Source: Symbiodinium natans (Eukaryota; Sar; Dinophyceae; Suessiales; Symbiodiniaceae). Taken from it: a DNA stretch of 62,000 nt. The stretch covers positions 398,212 through 460,211 of the forward strand of contig CAJNDS010000213.1 of NCBI GenBank assembly GCA_905221605.1, given 5' to 3'. The notes under the pieces are model-generated. The model did not search any database and was not told the origin of the DNA. It saw only the letters and a program-made list of their open reading frames with translations. Below, in pieces: positions 1 to 13,400 of the stretch (the first letter of the stretch is position 1; every line of letters begins with the position of its first letter). The position numbers and the translations under genes are program-made.

Positions 1-1283
1 GCCCGAAACCCTAAACCCCAAACCCTAAACCCTAAACCCTAAACCCTAAACCCTCTTCGATCTCTGTTCAGGGCTCAGGCTTGGCGGGAGCTCTGATGCC
101 TCGGCGGTATAAGGGGCGTGTGCTGTGTGCTCTGAGCCGAAGATGAGCGACCAAGGTGAGCTCGATCAACATCTTCGCGCTGCGTGCGGCGGCGCTGCTC
201 TCCTTGAGGGCGCCAACTAAGGGGTTTTCAGGCATAAGACTTCAGGTTTTTCGGGTTGAGAACTTAATGTAGGGGCCTTAATAATTCGAATAGGGTTTTG
301 GAGGGGTTATTATCGTAGTATCCTTGTATGGGGAACCATAAGGGAGTATGGCCGACTCAGCTCACAATCCTGGCTGCCCCCGTTTTCGTACAACTCGTAC
401 GAGCGCTGACCTGTGGGAAAATACAATCGATGGGGCCGAGGCCGAAAGTTACGATGGCGCGCTGCATGCCGTAATAAAGGGGCCTAGTTAGAGCAGAATG
501 GTGGATCATTACCCTAAACCCTAAACCCTAAACCCTAAACCCTAAACCCTAAACCCTTATCAACCCTAAATGTTAGGGTGGTTCAGGTTCCAGTGGCACA
601 AGGACCCTAAGGGGCCAATATTGGCAATAACATAGGGGGCCTAACGAACTAGAATAGGGCCTTTATTTTTTTGGGGGGGGTAAGGGCCATAACAGGATAC
701 TTTGAGCAATTTGTCCGACCCGTTTGCCCTTTACCCCTTACCCTAAGCCCAAAACCCTATTCAGGCGCCCATTTGGGCGTGCTGTCTGGATTCAAGTCGC
801 CTGCAGCGCTGGTACAAAACATTCCAAGTGGGTCCACGAGAGCACTCGGCCAAGGAGGCCCTGAGTGAGCCCCTGATTGAAACGTGACCGGCGCTCCTCT
901 AAGGCCAGGCTCGACGGCCCTGGCTGCATCCCCGCGTTTCTCTTGTGGCATCTTCGTGGGCGCGGCCGTCCAGCCTACGTTTCGGTGGCCTCGAAGGGAA
1001 AACAAGAGAGGCACCGAAATCTGAGGCTGCAGAAACAATCCATGGTCCGACCGCATGCTGGCGGCGACCAACGCGATTCTTGTCCAGGGCACATTGGCGG
1101 ACTTTTTGGGTTGGCGCGCCCCCTAGTTTCAGAGGCACGCACAGGCCAAGGGAAAAGGAGAAAACCTGCAAAGGAAAAGCGTGCAATCTGAATTTTGCCG
1201 CAGAGGCTTGAAATCCTGCAACGTGCAAAGGGGACCCACTCCTGCAGCCCAAGCCCTGAAGCTAACACATGAAGAACTCCTGG
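1..1283. other. Region 3' of gpsA; no assigned gene
   Basis: Contains CCCTAAA arrays at about 1-53 and 512-556 and two copies of a dispersed element (264-372, 638-722). An open minus-strand stretch near 234-170 reads VGALKESSAAARSAKML after TTAG, but has no homology I recognise. Overlapping open frames on both strands at 877-1252 cannot be told apart. Confidence 0.5.
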
Positions 1284-1413
1284 GCACCCTAAACCCTAAA
1301 CACCCCTAAACCCCTAAACCCTAAACCCCTAAACCCCTAAACCCCTAAACCCTAAACCCCTAAACCCTACCCTAAACCCTAAACCCTAAACCCTAAACCC
1401 TAAACCCTAAACC
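1284..1413 (+). repeat. CCCTAAA/CCCCTAAA array
   Basis: Interstitial telomere-type array abutting the stop codon side of the terminal gpsA exon. The left half is mainly the 8-mer CCCCTAAA, the right half the 7-mer. Confidence 0.95.
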
Positions 1414-1433
1414 CATGCGCTGACCAGCTGACT

Positions 1434-1481
1434 CTACGCACTCTCAGTCCAGGGAGGCAGCGCAAGGACCTCGAACACCGC
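1434..1481 (-). CDS. gpsA: gpsA terminal exon and stop
   Basis: Encodes [15 protein letters not shown] followed by TAG (1436-1434). Acceptor CAGAG|G. The length after SPRQ agrees with family C-termini. A CCCTAAA array begins about 20 bases after the stop. Confidence 0.9.
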   Translation of the reverse strand, partial: AVFEVLALPPWTESA

Positions 1482-4400
1482 CTCTGAGGGTTTAGGGATT
1501 AGGGTTTTGGGTTTTTGGTTTAGGGTTTAGGGTTTAGGGTTTAGGGTTTAGGGTTTAGGGTTTAGGGTTTAGGGTTTAGGGTTTAGGGTTTAGGGCTCAA
1601 ATCCTGGGAGCCTATGAGGCGCTAAAGCACTAGACCCCATACTTTGAGCCCCTAAACCCTAAACTCTCTTGAACATGGCTACCACTACCTGTATTGCTGG
1701 TTTAGGGTTTAGGGTTTAGGGTTTGGGGTTTAGGTTTTAGGGTTATGAGGCTGATTGAAGTTACTGGCAGTAGCTCTATGAGGGTTTCTGGGGTTGTCGG
1801 GGCTCTAAGGGTTCTGAAAGTCATGAGGGCTATTCATGTCATCACAGGGTTCTTTATGAGGCTATGAGGTTGCTGCTGCTTTTGTCGCTGGTGTCTTTTG
1901 CCATTTTTATGGCTATCCTCCACTGCCATGACTACTTCGAAATCCTTCTCGCCCTAAACCCTAAACCCTAAACCCTAAACCCTAAACCCTAAACCCTAAA
2001 CCCTAAACCCTAAACTTGAAACATGGGCCCAACTCCCTGACTTGCTGAATCCCCAGCCCCCCCCCCCCCCCCCCTCCTTAATGCGGTTTAGGGTTTAGGG
2101 TTTCTTGGAGTTTAGGGTTTAGGGTTTAGGGTTTAGGGTTTAGGGTTTAGGGTTTAGGGTTTAGGGTTTAGGGTTTAGCGTTTAGGGGTTTTTGGTTTAG
2201 GGCTTATTGGAGTTAAGGGTTTATTGGAGTTTAGGGTTTAGGGTTTAGGGTTTGGGGGTTTAGAGTTCTCCAACGGCAGTGTAACTAAATGCAAGGCCAC
2301 GAAAAAGACAAGCTCAAACATCGGTTCAAAAAGCACCGAAACCATCAGAGCTATGTCAAAACTCAAGATAGCTGGGTACTTCCTAAAACAGCGGCACCCT
2401 TTGATACCCCAAAGAGAATAGAAGCCCCTTAAAGGGACCCCCAAAAAGGGTAGCCCGAGTTTAGGAAACCCCCAGGTTGATACCTCCAAGCGACTTCATC
2501 TTGCAGCCCTCAAAGGGGACATCATGGCCATATTAGGAGTACATGAAGGGAAACCACAGGGTACGAGTCTTAGCCCCTGGATACCTGATACCTCCAACTC
2601 CAGGGAACCAAAACCCTGAAATGCAACCTGAATCCCATAAGACCCCTTGCCCCCTAAAGCCTGAGCCCTGAACCCTCCCTGACTCCTACCAAGGCCCGGA
2701 AGCCCCCCTCCCCCCCCGAGGTTTAGGGTTTCGGGTTTAGGGTTTCGGGTTTAGGGTTTAGGGTTTAGGGTTTAGGGTTTAGGGTTTGGGGTTTGGGGTT
2801 TGGGGTTTAGGGTTTGGGGTTTAGGGTTTAGGCTTCCCAAAGCCCTGAACGTCAACACACGTCCAGCCTGCCGAGGAGACACCTCGCGGCTGAGGATGCG
2901 AGCCACGGAGGTGAGAACAGGAAGGAGCACCTGAGAAAGGGCTTAGGGTTTAGGGTTTAGGGTTTAGGGTTTAGGGTTTAGGGTTTAGGGTTTAGGGTTT
3001 AGGGTTTAGGGTTTAGGGTTTAGGGTTTAGGGTTTAGGGTTTAGGGTTTAGGGTTTAGGGTTTAGGTTTAGGGTTTAGGGTTTAGGGTTTAGGGCTTAGG
3101 GTTCCTAAACCCTAGGGCCAAAGTAAGGGCCCATACTCCGGATCCCCGAACCTGACAACTTCGGGATCGCCGGGTTTTAGGGGTTCAGGGGTTTAGCGGC
3201 TTAGGGGCTTAGGGGTTTAGGGGCCTAGGGGTTTAGGGGTTGAAGGATTTGGGGGTTTAGGGTGCTTAGGGTGTCGGGTGTAGAGTTTCACGGTTTAGCA
3301 GTTCAGTCGTTTGAAACCGCTCAAGCCCCAACCCAAAAACCCCCAAAACCCAAACCCATGAAGAGATCTCTAAGCCGCGGAAGCCCTGCCCAGGACGCCT
3401 GAACTTGGGGTTTAGGGTTTAGGGTTTAGGGCTTAGGGTTTAAGGTTTAGGGTTTAGGGTTTGGGGTTTAGGGTTCAGGGTTTAGGGTTTAGGGTTAAGG
3501 GTTCAGCGTTTAGGGTTTAGGGCTTAGGGTTTAAGGTTTAGGGTTTAGGGTTTGGGGTTTAGGGTTTAGGGTTTAGGGTTTAGGGTTAAGGGTTTAGGGT
3601 TTAGGGTTTAGGGTTTAGGGTTTAGGGTTTAGGGTTTAGGGTTTAGGGTTTAGGGTTTAGGGTTTAGGGTTTAGGGTTTAGGGTTTAGGGTTTAGGGTTT
3701 ATGGTACCGTGCAAGGGCAACTGCCCACCTCAAACTTCCAACTCACAGAAGGATGAACCTGAGCCCTGCACTCAAGACCGAAATCTTCCAAAACCCTAAA
3801 CCCCCAAACTCCCTCAAGTGTCCAAACCCCCCAAGCTCCCTAACAAAACCCCCCCAAAAACTCCCCACAACTCCCTCTAAACTCTCCCCGAAGCTCCCTA
3901 AACTCTCCCCAAAGCCACCGACAGCTCACCCTAACCCTAAACCCTAAACCCCAAACCCCAAGCCCGAAGCCCTAAGCCCTAAGCCCTAAGCCCTGAGCCC
4001 TGAGCCCTGAGCCCTGAACCCTAACCTCTAAACCCTAAACCCTAAACCCTAAACCCTAAACCCTAAACCCTAAACCCTAAACCCTAAACCCTAAACCCTA
4101 AACCCTAAACCCTAAACTGAAGTTGGGTCTAGGGCATAGGGCTTAGGGCTGAGGGCTTCGGGTTTAGGGTTCAGGGTTCAGGGTTTAGGGTTTCGGGTTC
4201 AGGGTTTATTGTTTAGGGTTTAGGGGAAGGACGCTACACCCCCTAAAGCCCTCCCCCTCTGACCTTGTAGTCGTCCGCAAGTTCTACGACCAACCTCGCA
4301 ATCGTAAAAAAGGGTTTGGGGCTCAGGGTTTGGGGGGCTTAGGGTTTAGAGTTTGGGGCTTGGGGTTTTAAGGCTCTTGCCACACTTTTGGGAGCTTTTG

Positions 4401-7400
4401 TCTTGGAGGAGGGGGTCTAGAGCTGCCCATGCCGCTGCTAAGGACGACTCAGAAAAAGCAACCCCTACACCCGAGACCCTTACAAAATCATAACCCTAGC
4501 TTCCCAGGCGCCTCTCTCTTGCAAGACTATGGAACCCTAAACCCTATACCCTAAACCCCAAACCCTAAACCCCAAACCCTATACCCTCAACCCTATACCC
4601 TAAGCCCTATACCCTAAACCCCAAACCCTAAACCATGTGTGAATCGACTGTGATACGGGCCAAACCCTAAACCGTAAACCCGAAACCCTGAACCCTAAAC
4701 CCTAAACCCCAACGGAGCCATACTTGGGAGAGCTACCCGCATGCCAGCTGCAAGCAACGCAACAGTAGACGTGGACGAGCTCGATGCTGGAATGGACTCG
4801 GAATCTTTGCGGTACCCTGAACCCTCAACCCTAAACCCTAAACCCTAAACCCTAAACCCTAAACCCTAAACCCTAAACCTCCCACAAACCTCCACCTCAT
4901 CCTTCTCGGCCGAGATAACAAACTTCTCAACCCTAACCTCACAACCCGAAGCTCGAGACCCTAAACCCCGCAAAACCCCCGAAACACACAAACATCTTAA
5001 ACCCGAAGCCCCAAACCCCCCAACCCCAAACCCCAAAAAACCTAGACCCCAAACCCCTAAACCCCAAACACGCAACCCCAAAACCCCCAAACAAGAATCG
5101 TGAGACGATTCCCCTAAGCCCTAAACCCTACACCCTAAACCCTGAACCCTAAACCCTAAACCCCATACCCTAACCCTAAACCCTAAACCCCCGACCTGGC
5201 GGTGTAGACGCCTTCAGCGACCCCCCGCTTCTCGTTGAGAACCACCTGACACGGCACTTGGAGGTTTAGGGTTTAGGGTTCAGGGTTCAGGGTTCAGGGT
5301 TTAGGGTTCAGGGCTTAGGGCTCAGGGTTCAGGGTTCAGGGTTCAGGGTTCAGGGTTCAGGGTTCAGGTTCAGGGTTTAGGGTACTTGTAAGTAGGGTTC
5401 TAAGGACCCTAGCAGAAGGTTTTTAACCATAGGTGCCCTGCTTGTAACCCCACTGATAAGCACCCACAATTCCAAACCCTAAACCCTACACCCTAAACCC
5501 TAAACCCTAAACCCCACTGATAAGCACCCAGGAACCTCCCACCCGTCGGAGCCCACTTGGCTCCTAGAGTAGGGAATGCGGGAACGAGGTAGCCGAAAAG
5601 GCTCAGGGTTTAGGGTTTAGGGTTTAGGGTTTCGGGTTCAGGGTTCAGGGTTCAGGGTTCAGGTTTTAGGGTTTAGGGTTTAGGGTTTAGGGTTTAGGGT
5701 TTGGCACCTAGGGATCTTTGGCTGGTCACACGGGGGCTTACTTGGGGGTTGAGGGTTTAGGGTGTAGGGTTCAAGGTTTGGGGTTTAGGGTTTAGGGTTT
5801 AGGGTTTCGGGTTTAGGGCTTAGGGTCTAGGGTCTAGGGTCTAGGGTCTAGGGTCTAGGGTCTAGGGTCTAGGGTCTAGGGTCTAGGGTCTAGGGTCTAG
5901 GGTCTAGGGTCTAGGGTTTAGGGTTTAGGGTTTAGGGTTTAGGGTTTAGGGTTTAGGGTTTAGGGGTTAGGGTTTAGGGTTTAGGGTTTGGGGTTTTATG
6001 CCTGAAAAAAGGGGGGGGGAGGGGGTATTGGAGTTTGTTAAGGTCCTACAACCGTGAAGCCCGAATCTTTACAAAACTTCTCTGAACCTTAAGCCCCGAA
6101 GCCCCGAAGCCCTAAGCCCCGAACCCCTGAAACCCCCGAAACCCCTCAAAATCCCGAAACCCCCTGAACCCCCTAAGCCCCCTAAACCCCTGAACCCTAA
6201 ACCCCCTAAACCCCCAAAACCCCCAAAACCCCTAAATCCCTCAGCCCCGTAAACTCTAAACCCCAAGCCCTGCACCCCCTAAAACCTAAACCCTCTCAAC
6301 TCTAGACCCCAAACCCTAAACCCCTAAACCCAAAACCCCCTGAACCCTAAACCCCCTGAACTCTAGCCCCCAAACCCCTGAAATCTAAACCCCCTGAACT
6401 CTAAACCCCCAAACCCTAAACCCTAAACTCTAGACCCCAAACCCTGAACCCTGAACCCTAAACCCCCAAACCGAGTCTGGCCTCGAATGGCTCACCTTTG
6501 CCCAGCCGGACCCCCACGCTGCGGTTCCGCGACAAGCTCCCGAAGCACGTCAGGAGGATGTCGCCTAAAGGAACCGTTCTTAGGGTTTAGGGTTTAGGGT
6601 TTAGGGTTTGGGCTTTAGGGGTTCGGGGTTTAGGGGTTTAGGGGTTAGGGGTTTGGGGTTTAGGGTTTAGGGGTTTGGGGTTTAGGGTTTAGGGTTTAGG
6701 GTTTGGACTTTAGGGGTTTAGGGTTTATGGTTGAGGATTTAGGGTTTAGGGTTCGGGTGTTCGGGGTTTGGGCTTTAGGCTGAGCTCGCAAGGGTTGAGG
6801 GTTAGGAGTTTGGAGGTCCCCAGAGCCAGCGCAGTTGAGAAGAACGCCGTAGCGTAAATTTCTCAAGCGGAACGGTAGGATGCACCTCGGAACTGTTTGG
6901 CATACCGCATCATGACAATGATGTGTCGACACTGGCTGAGGTCCGCGATGCTGCCTGCCACCCTAAACCCTAAACCCTAAACCCTAAACCCTAAACCCGA
7001 AACCCTAAACCCTAAACCCTAAACCTGACTGTTTCGGCACCTTTCATTCCCTCTGCCGACTGCCCCCGACTCCCCAGGAGGATCCAAAGAAGTAGATCCC
7101 CTTGATTGAGGGTTCAAAAAAAGTGACCCACATGGGTGGTTGTCGAAATTATGGTCCCTTTTAGAATACGGCACCTATACCCCAAAAGGGATCATAATTT
7201 TGACAGCCACCCCCCTAGTCGTATGGGGCACTATGTCGGGGTTCTAAACCTAAACCCTCTGTTTGGACCCTCCCAAAGATCTGGGTCTGAAGCGAATCCT
7301 CTCCCCTAAGCCCTAAACCCTAAACCCTGAACCCTAAACCCTAAACCAAACCCTAAACCCTAAACCCTAAACCCCAAACCCCAAACCCCAAACCCCAAAC

Positions 7401-10400
7401 CCCAAACCCCAAACCCCAAACCCCAAACCCCAAACCCCAAACCCAACCCTAAACCTTAAACCCTAAACTCTAAACCCTAAACCCTAAACCCTACACCCTC
7501 TGTCTGGACCCTCCCAAAGATCTGGGTCTGAAGCCAAAGAGTACGCGAATTCCTCCAGAGAGTTCAGGTCTTCGGAGGGTGTTTTTGGTGCCACAATCCC
7601 CTAAACCCTAAACCCTAAACCCCAAACCCTCTAAACCCTAAACCCTATAGCCTCAACCCTAAACCTTAAACCTAAACCCTAAACCCTACACCCTACATGG
7701 GGCCCCCAGCCCATACCAGAGAGGCCCGCCAGTGTCTCGGGCTTGGCACCTCGGGATCTTTGGCTGGTCACACGGGGGCTTACTTGGGGGTTGAGGGTTT
7801 AGGGTGTAGGGTTCAAGGTTTGGGGTTTAGGGTTTAGGGTTTCGGGTTTAGGGTTTAGGGTTTAGGGTCTAGGGTCTAGGGTCTGGGGTCTAGGGTCTAG
7901 GGTCTAGGGTCTAGGGTCTAGGGTCTAGGGTCTCGGGTCTAGGGTCTAGGGTTTAGGGTTTAGGGCGGCTTCATGAGGCTACTTGTAAGCCGGGTTATCA
8001 GTAAGGCCCACAGCCCTTAAGACTTGTTACCCATGAAGGTCCAGAGAAGGGGTCTAGAGTGGGAAAGCTCACAGGGTTCGAGCTGGAGGTGTGTGAACCT
8101 AGTGATACGGGCCAAATCCTAAACCCTAGCCTTAAACCCTAAACCCTAAAACCTAAACCCTTAACCCTCTAAACCCTTAACCCAACTTGCTGAGAGCTCA
8201 CTGGGCTCTCGGGCCCATGGCTGTCGCCAGCCAGCGGATCTCGGCGTTCCCCTGAGCTTTGTGCGCTTTCGGGTTGTGTTCAGGGTTCGGGGTTCAGGCT
8301 TCAGGGCTCAGGGTTCAGGGTTTAGGGTTCAAGGTTTAGGTTCTGGGCTTAGGGTTCAGAGTATAGGGTTCAGGGCCCAGGGTTTAGGGGTTAGGGTTCA
8401 GGGTTCAGGGGATACCCCTAAACCCTACACCCCTAAACCCTACAAGGTTTGGGGTTCCGGGGCGTGAGGCATACGCTACTCAAACGGCACCACACTGGGA
8501 GACGCCTAAGCCTCGAACCCATCGAACCCTGCACCCAAACCCTAAGGCCCTAAACCCCTACACCTAAACTCACCTAAGTTCGAAACCCAAACCACCCCAA
8601 CACCCTGAACCCCTAAACCCCAAAACCCCTACGCCCAAAACCCAAACAAAACCCTCCCAAACCTACATCCCAGTGTGACCGCCCGCACCTGCGTCACTAA
8701 AGCCGACATGGCGTTCGTCCCAAGGCCGAGACCCTGGCACGGCTCTTGTTCCCAGCTTAGGTTTAGGGGCCCGGGGTTAGGGGGTTCGGGGGTTTAGGGG
8801 TTTCGGGGTTCCGGGTTGGGGGTGGGATTTCATGCAGAAATTTGGGGCGATGGACCTTCTGAGCTGGTTTAGGCTTTCGAACAAAGGGCTCATATAGGTG
8901 TCGCGCTTAGTGCTTGAGGCGTTGGGAGGTTTTGAGGCTTCGGGCTTTAGGATCTCGCTTTGAGGATCTAGGGCTTATGGTTCGGGGCCTGTCGGGCTCG
9001 GGTTCTTTTGGGAGGCTGAGGAATGCTGAGTTCAAGGCACGAGGCTCCTGGCTTACCTATCTTTCTATGGATAACGTGCGCACGAACCCATGTTTTAACG
9101 AGTTGTTCCAGTATTGGGTTGGATGGTCCCACTATGGAAATATTGAAAAAAGTCAACATTGAACACTTTGGGAAGGAGGAGATGAGATAAGAATTGCACA
9201 CTAAAACCCGGTAGCATAAGGGGGTGGGGGAGGGGCGGAGGGGTTACCCTAAACCCAACCTGAGGTACCGCTTCAGTCTACCCCAAACCCCTACCCCTTA
9301 ACCTCTTTACGGAAAATATAAGAGAGGATTTCTACTATACCCCTTCAATTTCCTTGTATGGGTATGCCCAAGGGGCATGATGAACCCTAAACCCTAAACC
9401 CTTAACCCTAAACCCTAAACCCTAAACCCTAAACCCTAAACCCTGAACCCTGAACCCTGAACCCTGAACCCGAAGTAGGTATGTCTATAGGGTAAAGGGC
9501 CCTTGCCTCGCAGATACCCGCGGCAATTGCAAGAACGTTCTTCAATGCCCCCGCAACCTCACCACAGCCGTGCACAACATGTGGGAGTGATGGGGGGATA
9601 TATATATATATATATACATATCTATATGGTACCCCCCCCCCCCCCCAGTTATCCACACCTTTTCTGCTTGTTTGGTGCTTTTCTTGTTCTGGCACTGCGT
9701 ATTTCTGCTTTTCGTTCGTGATTTGTTTTCTTTGTCCCAGCGTGTTGATTTATATGTTCTTTCTTTCTTTATATCTGGTTGCTTATCTATACGTTTATAT
9801 TGCACCAGTAGAGACCGGTACAAACCGGTACAACTCGGTACAAGTTGTACCGGCCCCATAGAACCAAAAACCAAGATTGCAGAAGCCTTAAGCCTTAACC
9901 GATAGGGTTTTAGAGATAAGCCCTGAAAGAAAAAGCATTTACAACAACCAGGGAGCGCAGCGGAGCGGAAGGGAGGGGAGGAGGTCGCTGTGCCCAGTGT
10001 TTGGACAGATGGAGAGGACTCAACATCTCAAGGATTGCATGCCTTTACGTTATGTAGAGGATTGGGTTATTGGGGGGGGGGGGGGGGGTCAGGGGTCACC
10101 GCGGCCCGTGAACGATTTTTAATTGGCTCGCAACCACAAAAAGCGTGGATAACCACAAAAACGCGGGGGGGGGGGGGGGTGGGGGTATATATTATTATAT
10201 ATTATAACTATTGGGGGTGTGGGGGGGGGGGGGGGGGAGCATATATTTATATGCACATATATATATATATATATGTATAGTATATATAGTATATGTAGTA
10301 TATGCTGTGTATATATATATATATTTTTATTTATATTTATATTTATATATTTAGTTTTCTTGTTCTTTATTTATAGTATATGTAGTGTATATAGTATATG

Positions 10401-13400
10401 GCGGCAGGGAGGCGCTGTTCTAAATGAATTTCGTGTTTTCTTCAGGTTCTCTGTTGGGCGGGCGTTTCTCGCTGAAGCGAGGGCCGCGTGAATGCTTAGA
10501 TCAGAAGCACTAAGCACAAGATGCTGCGTGTAGCGTCGTCGCGAAGCACTACTTAAGCTGCAGCTACCTCGAGGGGGGGGGGGGTGGCATGAAACTCCCC
10601 TGAATGAAGGATTGTACCTTCGAATGGTTCAGACCAGGGATACCCAGTATATCTGTTCCAGTGGCCTGCTTGGCGACTAGCTGCTGTCGTGTATTCCCCC
10701 GTTCCACCCACAGCCTGCGGCAACACATGCATGGTGCGTTGCGGTCGTCTTTGAGCTGTCTTCAGCGTGCGGTTGACCATTGGCACGCCGTCTGCAGTTG
10801 CATGGGTGCTAGATCGAGTCTGGGTATGCAGTTCCTGCGCATACCTGCGCTACACCATCCAGGCACATGGTGATGAGACAAGTGGTTGCAGGGCTTCAGT
10901 GTGTAGCTATCTCCAGCTGGCCATAACTGAGAAATGGAACGACTAAGGCGACAATTACTACTGATGAAATTGCTGGGCTGCCCATGTTCACATAAGTCAT
11001 CTTCACGTTCTTCCGCGCGCAGAATCGTGACCGTAGTCATCATCATATCATCACAGTAGTAGAAGTGCTACCGAACAGCCAGCCAAACAAACTCAAACCC
11101 TAAACCAGAGAACTTCTCAAGGCCCTTTTCAAACCTAAAGCTGTGCCTTAAATGGCTAAACCCTGACCCTAAACCGAAAACGTAACGTAAAGCCGTGCCT
11201 CAAATCCCCCCAAGAAATCCTAAACCCTAAGCCCTCACACAGCTTGGGGTCTATGGGGTTTAGGGTTTAGGGCTTTGGGGCTTAGGGCTACTTGGAGGTT
11301 CATTAGGGTACTTCTAGTTACAACAATCGTTTCCCTACTTCGAACCCTACACCCTAGTGAAATCTTGCAAGACGCCACTGTTTCGGGTTTAGGCTTCCGC
11401 TCTAAGCCCCAAGCCCTAAACCCCAAACCCTAAACCCCAAACCCCAAACCCTAAACCCTAAACCCTAAACCCCAAACAAGCGATGGCTTAGAACTAACCT
11501 TCCGGGTTGTCATCCATTCCATGGTAGGACTCTCACCCTCAGAATCGCATGTGACATGGGTGCTCTCGCGATCAACTCACTCAGCTTTGCCTAAATACCC
11601 TAAACCCCAATCCCTAAACCCTAAACCCTAAACCCTAAACCCTAAACCCTAAACCCTAAACCCTAAACCCTAAACCCTAAACCCTAAACCCTAAACCCCT
11701 AACCGGACCCTAAACCATAAACCCTAAATCCAACAGGATATGGGAGATTCCAAGAATGAGGATCCCCCTTTTTGGATGCCTCCACACACTCCCACAAACA
11801 GACCCTTGTTCTTGGAAATCCCGGTATGCTTTGGGGTGTATGGGGCTGCAGGCTGCTACGTCTGAAAATATACGTCTGTGTTGAAGATGCAGAGCCCTAA
11901 GCCCCTAAACCCTGTATTAGTTCATGGTTGGGATAGTATTTTGAAAATTTAAACTTGGATTGCCTTTTTTTGAGCTTAAGAGCCCTCAAACATGCAAACT
12001 TTCTATTTCCTTATTGAGCTTAAGAACCCTCAAACAATTTTAATTTCTATTCCTTTTTGAGCTTAAGAACCCTTAAACATTGAGCTTAAGAACCCTTAAA
12101 CATCCCGCGAGACCCTGCCGACGTCCAATGCCTCCACGCCCAGCACGTCCTCGTTGATGCTAACCCGGAAGTACTTGGACGTCAACAGCCTGTGGAGCTC
12201 AGTACTTTTAGGGTTTAGGGTTTAGGGTTTAGGGTTTAGGGTGTAGGGTTTAGGGTTTAGGGTTTAGGGTTTAGGGTTTAGGGTTTAGGGTTAGGGTTTA
12301 GGGTTTAGGGTTTAGGGTTTAGGGTTTAGGGTTTAGGGTTTAGGGTTTAGGGTTTAGGGTTTAGGGTTTAGGGTTTAGGGTTTAGGGTTTAGGGTTTAGG
12401 GTTTAGGGTTTAGGGTTTACGGTTTAGGGTTTAGGGTTTAGGGTTTAGGGTTTAGGGTTTAGGGGCTCCTTTTGGGGTACATACAAGTAGGGCTGTAGGT
12501 AGGGTGACGATGGCTAGAAGCTACAGCCTTATGCTTAAGCACAAGCCTAAACGCTGAACCCTCATTCCTCCACCCTCAACTCTAAACCCTAAACCCTAAA
12601 CCCTCAACCCTCAACCCTCAACCCTCAACCTTAAACCCCAAACCCTAAAACCTGAAACTTAAACACCCACTTACAAGTACCACAATGAACCTCCAGGCAA
12701 GGGCTTGGGGAACCCTAAACCCTAAACCCGAAACCCGAAACCCTAAACCCTAAACCCCAAACCCTAAACCCTAAACCCTCAACCCTCAACCCTCAACCCT
12801 AACCCTAAACCCTAAACTCTTCCGTGTCCGGGCCAGGGCTTCGTGCGTTTGGGTTCCGAGGGGGTCGCAGGTTTCGGGATACGTGGGTTTCGGGGTTCAG
12901 GATTTGGGGGTTGGGGTGTAGGATTTAGGGCTTAGGGTTTAAGGTTTGAGGTTTAGGGTTTGGGGTTCAGGGCTTGGGGCTTAGGAAATTTTCAGCGCCG
13001 CACTGGCCGCGCCATAAGCCTAGAAAACTTAAAGCCCAAACTACTACAACCCCTCCCCTCAACCGCTAGACCATGAAAACTCTGGGCCTCGACCCTGAAC
13101 CACTAAACCTACCCTGAAACCCGAAACCCTGAACCCTAAATCCTACACCCTGAACCCTAAACCCTAAGGAGCCTAAATCCTACATCCCTAAACCTCAAAC
13201 CCTAAACCCCTAAACCCCTAAACCCCTAAACCCCTAAACCCCTAAACCCCTAAACCCCTAAACCCCTAAACCCCTAAACCCCTAAACCCCTAAACCCCTA
13301 AACCCCTAAACCCCTAAACCCTGAACCTCAAACCCCTAAACCCTAAACCCCCAAACCCCTAAACCCCTAATCCCCGAAACCCCGAAACCCCTAAACCCCT

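Noticed and set aside
1-53. Chromosome-end telomere at the left edge
   Set aside because: Only about 50 bases of imperfect CCCTAAA, followed by unique DNA, with both repeat orientations across 54 kb; these are interstitial arrays.
4713-4815. gpsA exon at 4.75 kb ([18 protein letters not shown] in one frame)
   Set aside because: Exons 18, 19 and 20 already cover this part of the protein in phase; the resemblance to the LP motif is chance or a decoy. It shows that open islands are not always exons.
6482-6500. Canonical GTGAGC donor at the end of GKG in exon 17
   Set aside because: Using it puts the next exon out of frame and removes residues the family has; the GC after PFE fits length and phase.
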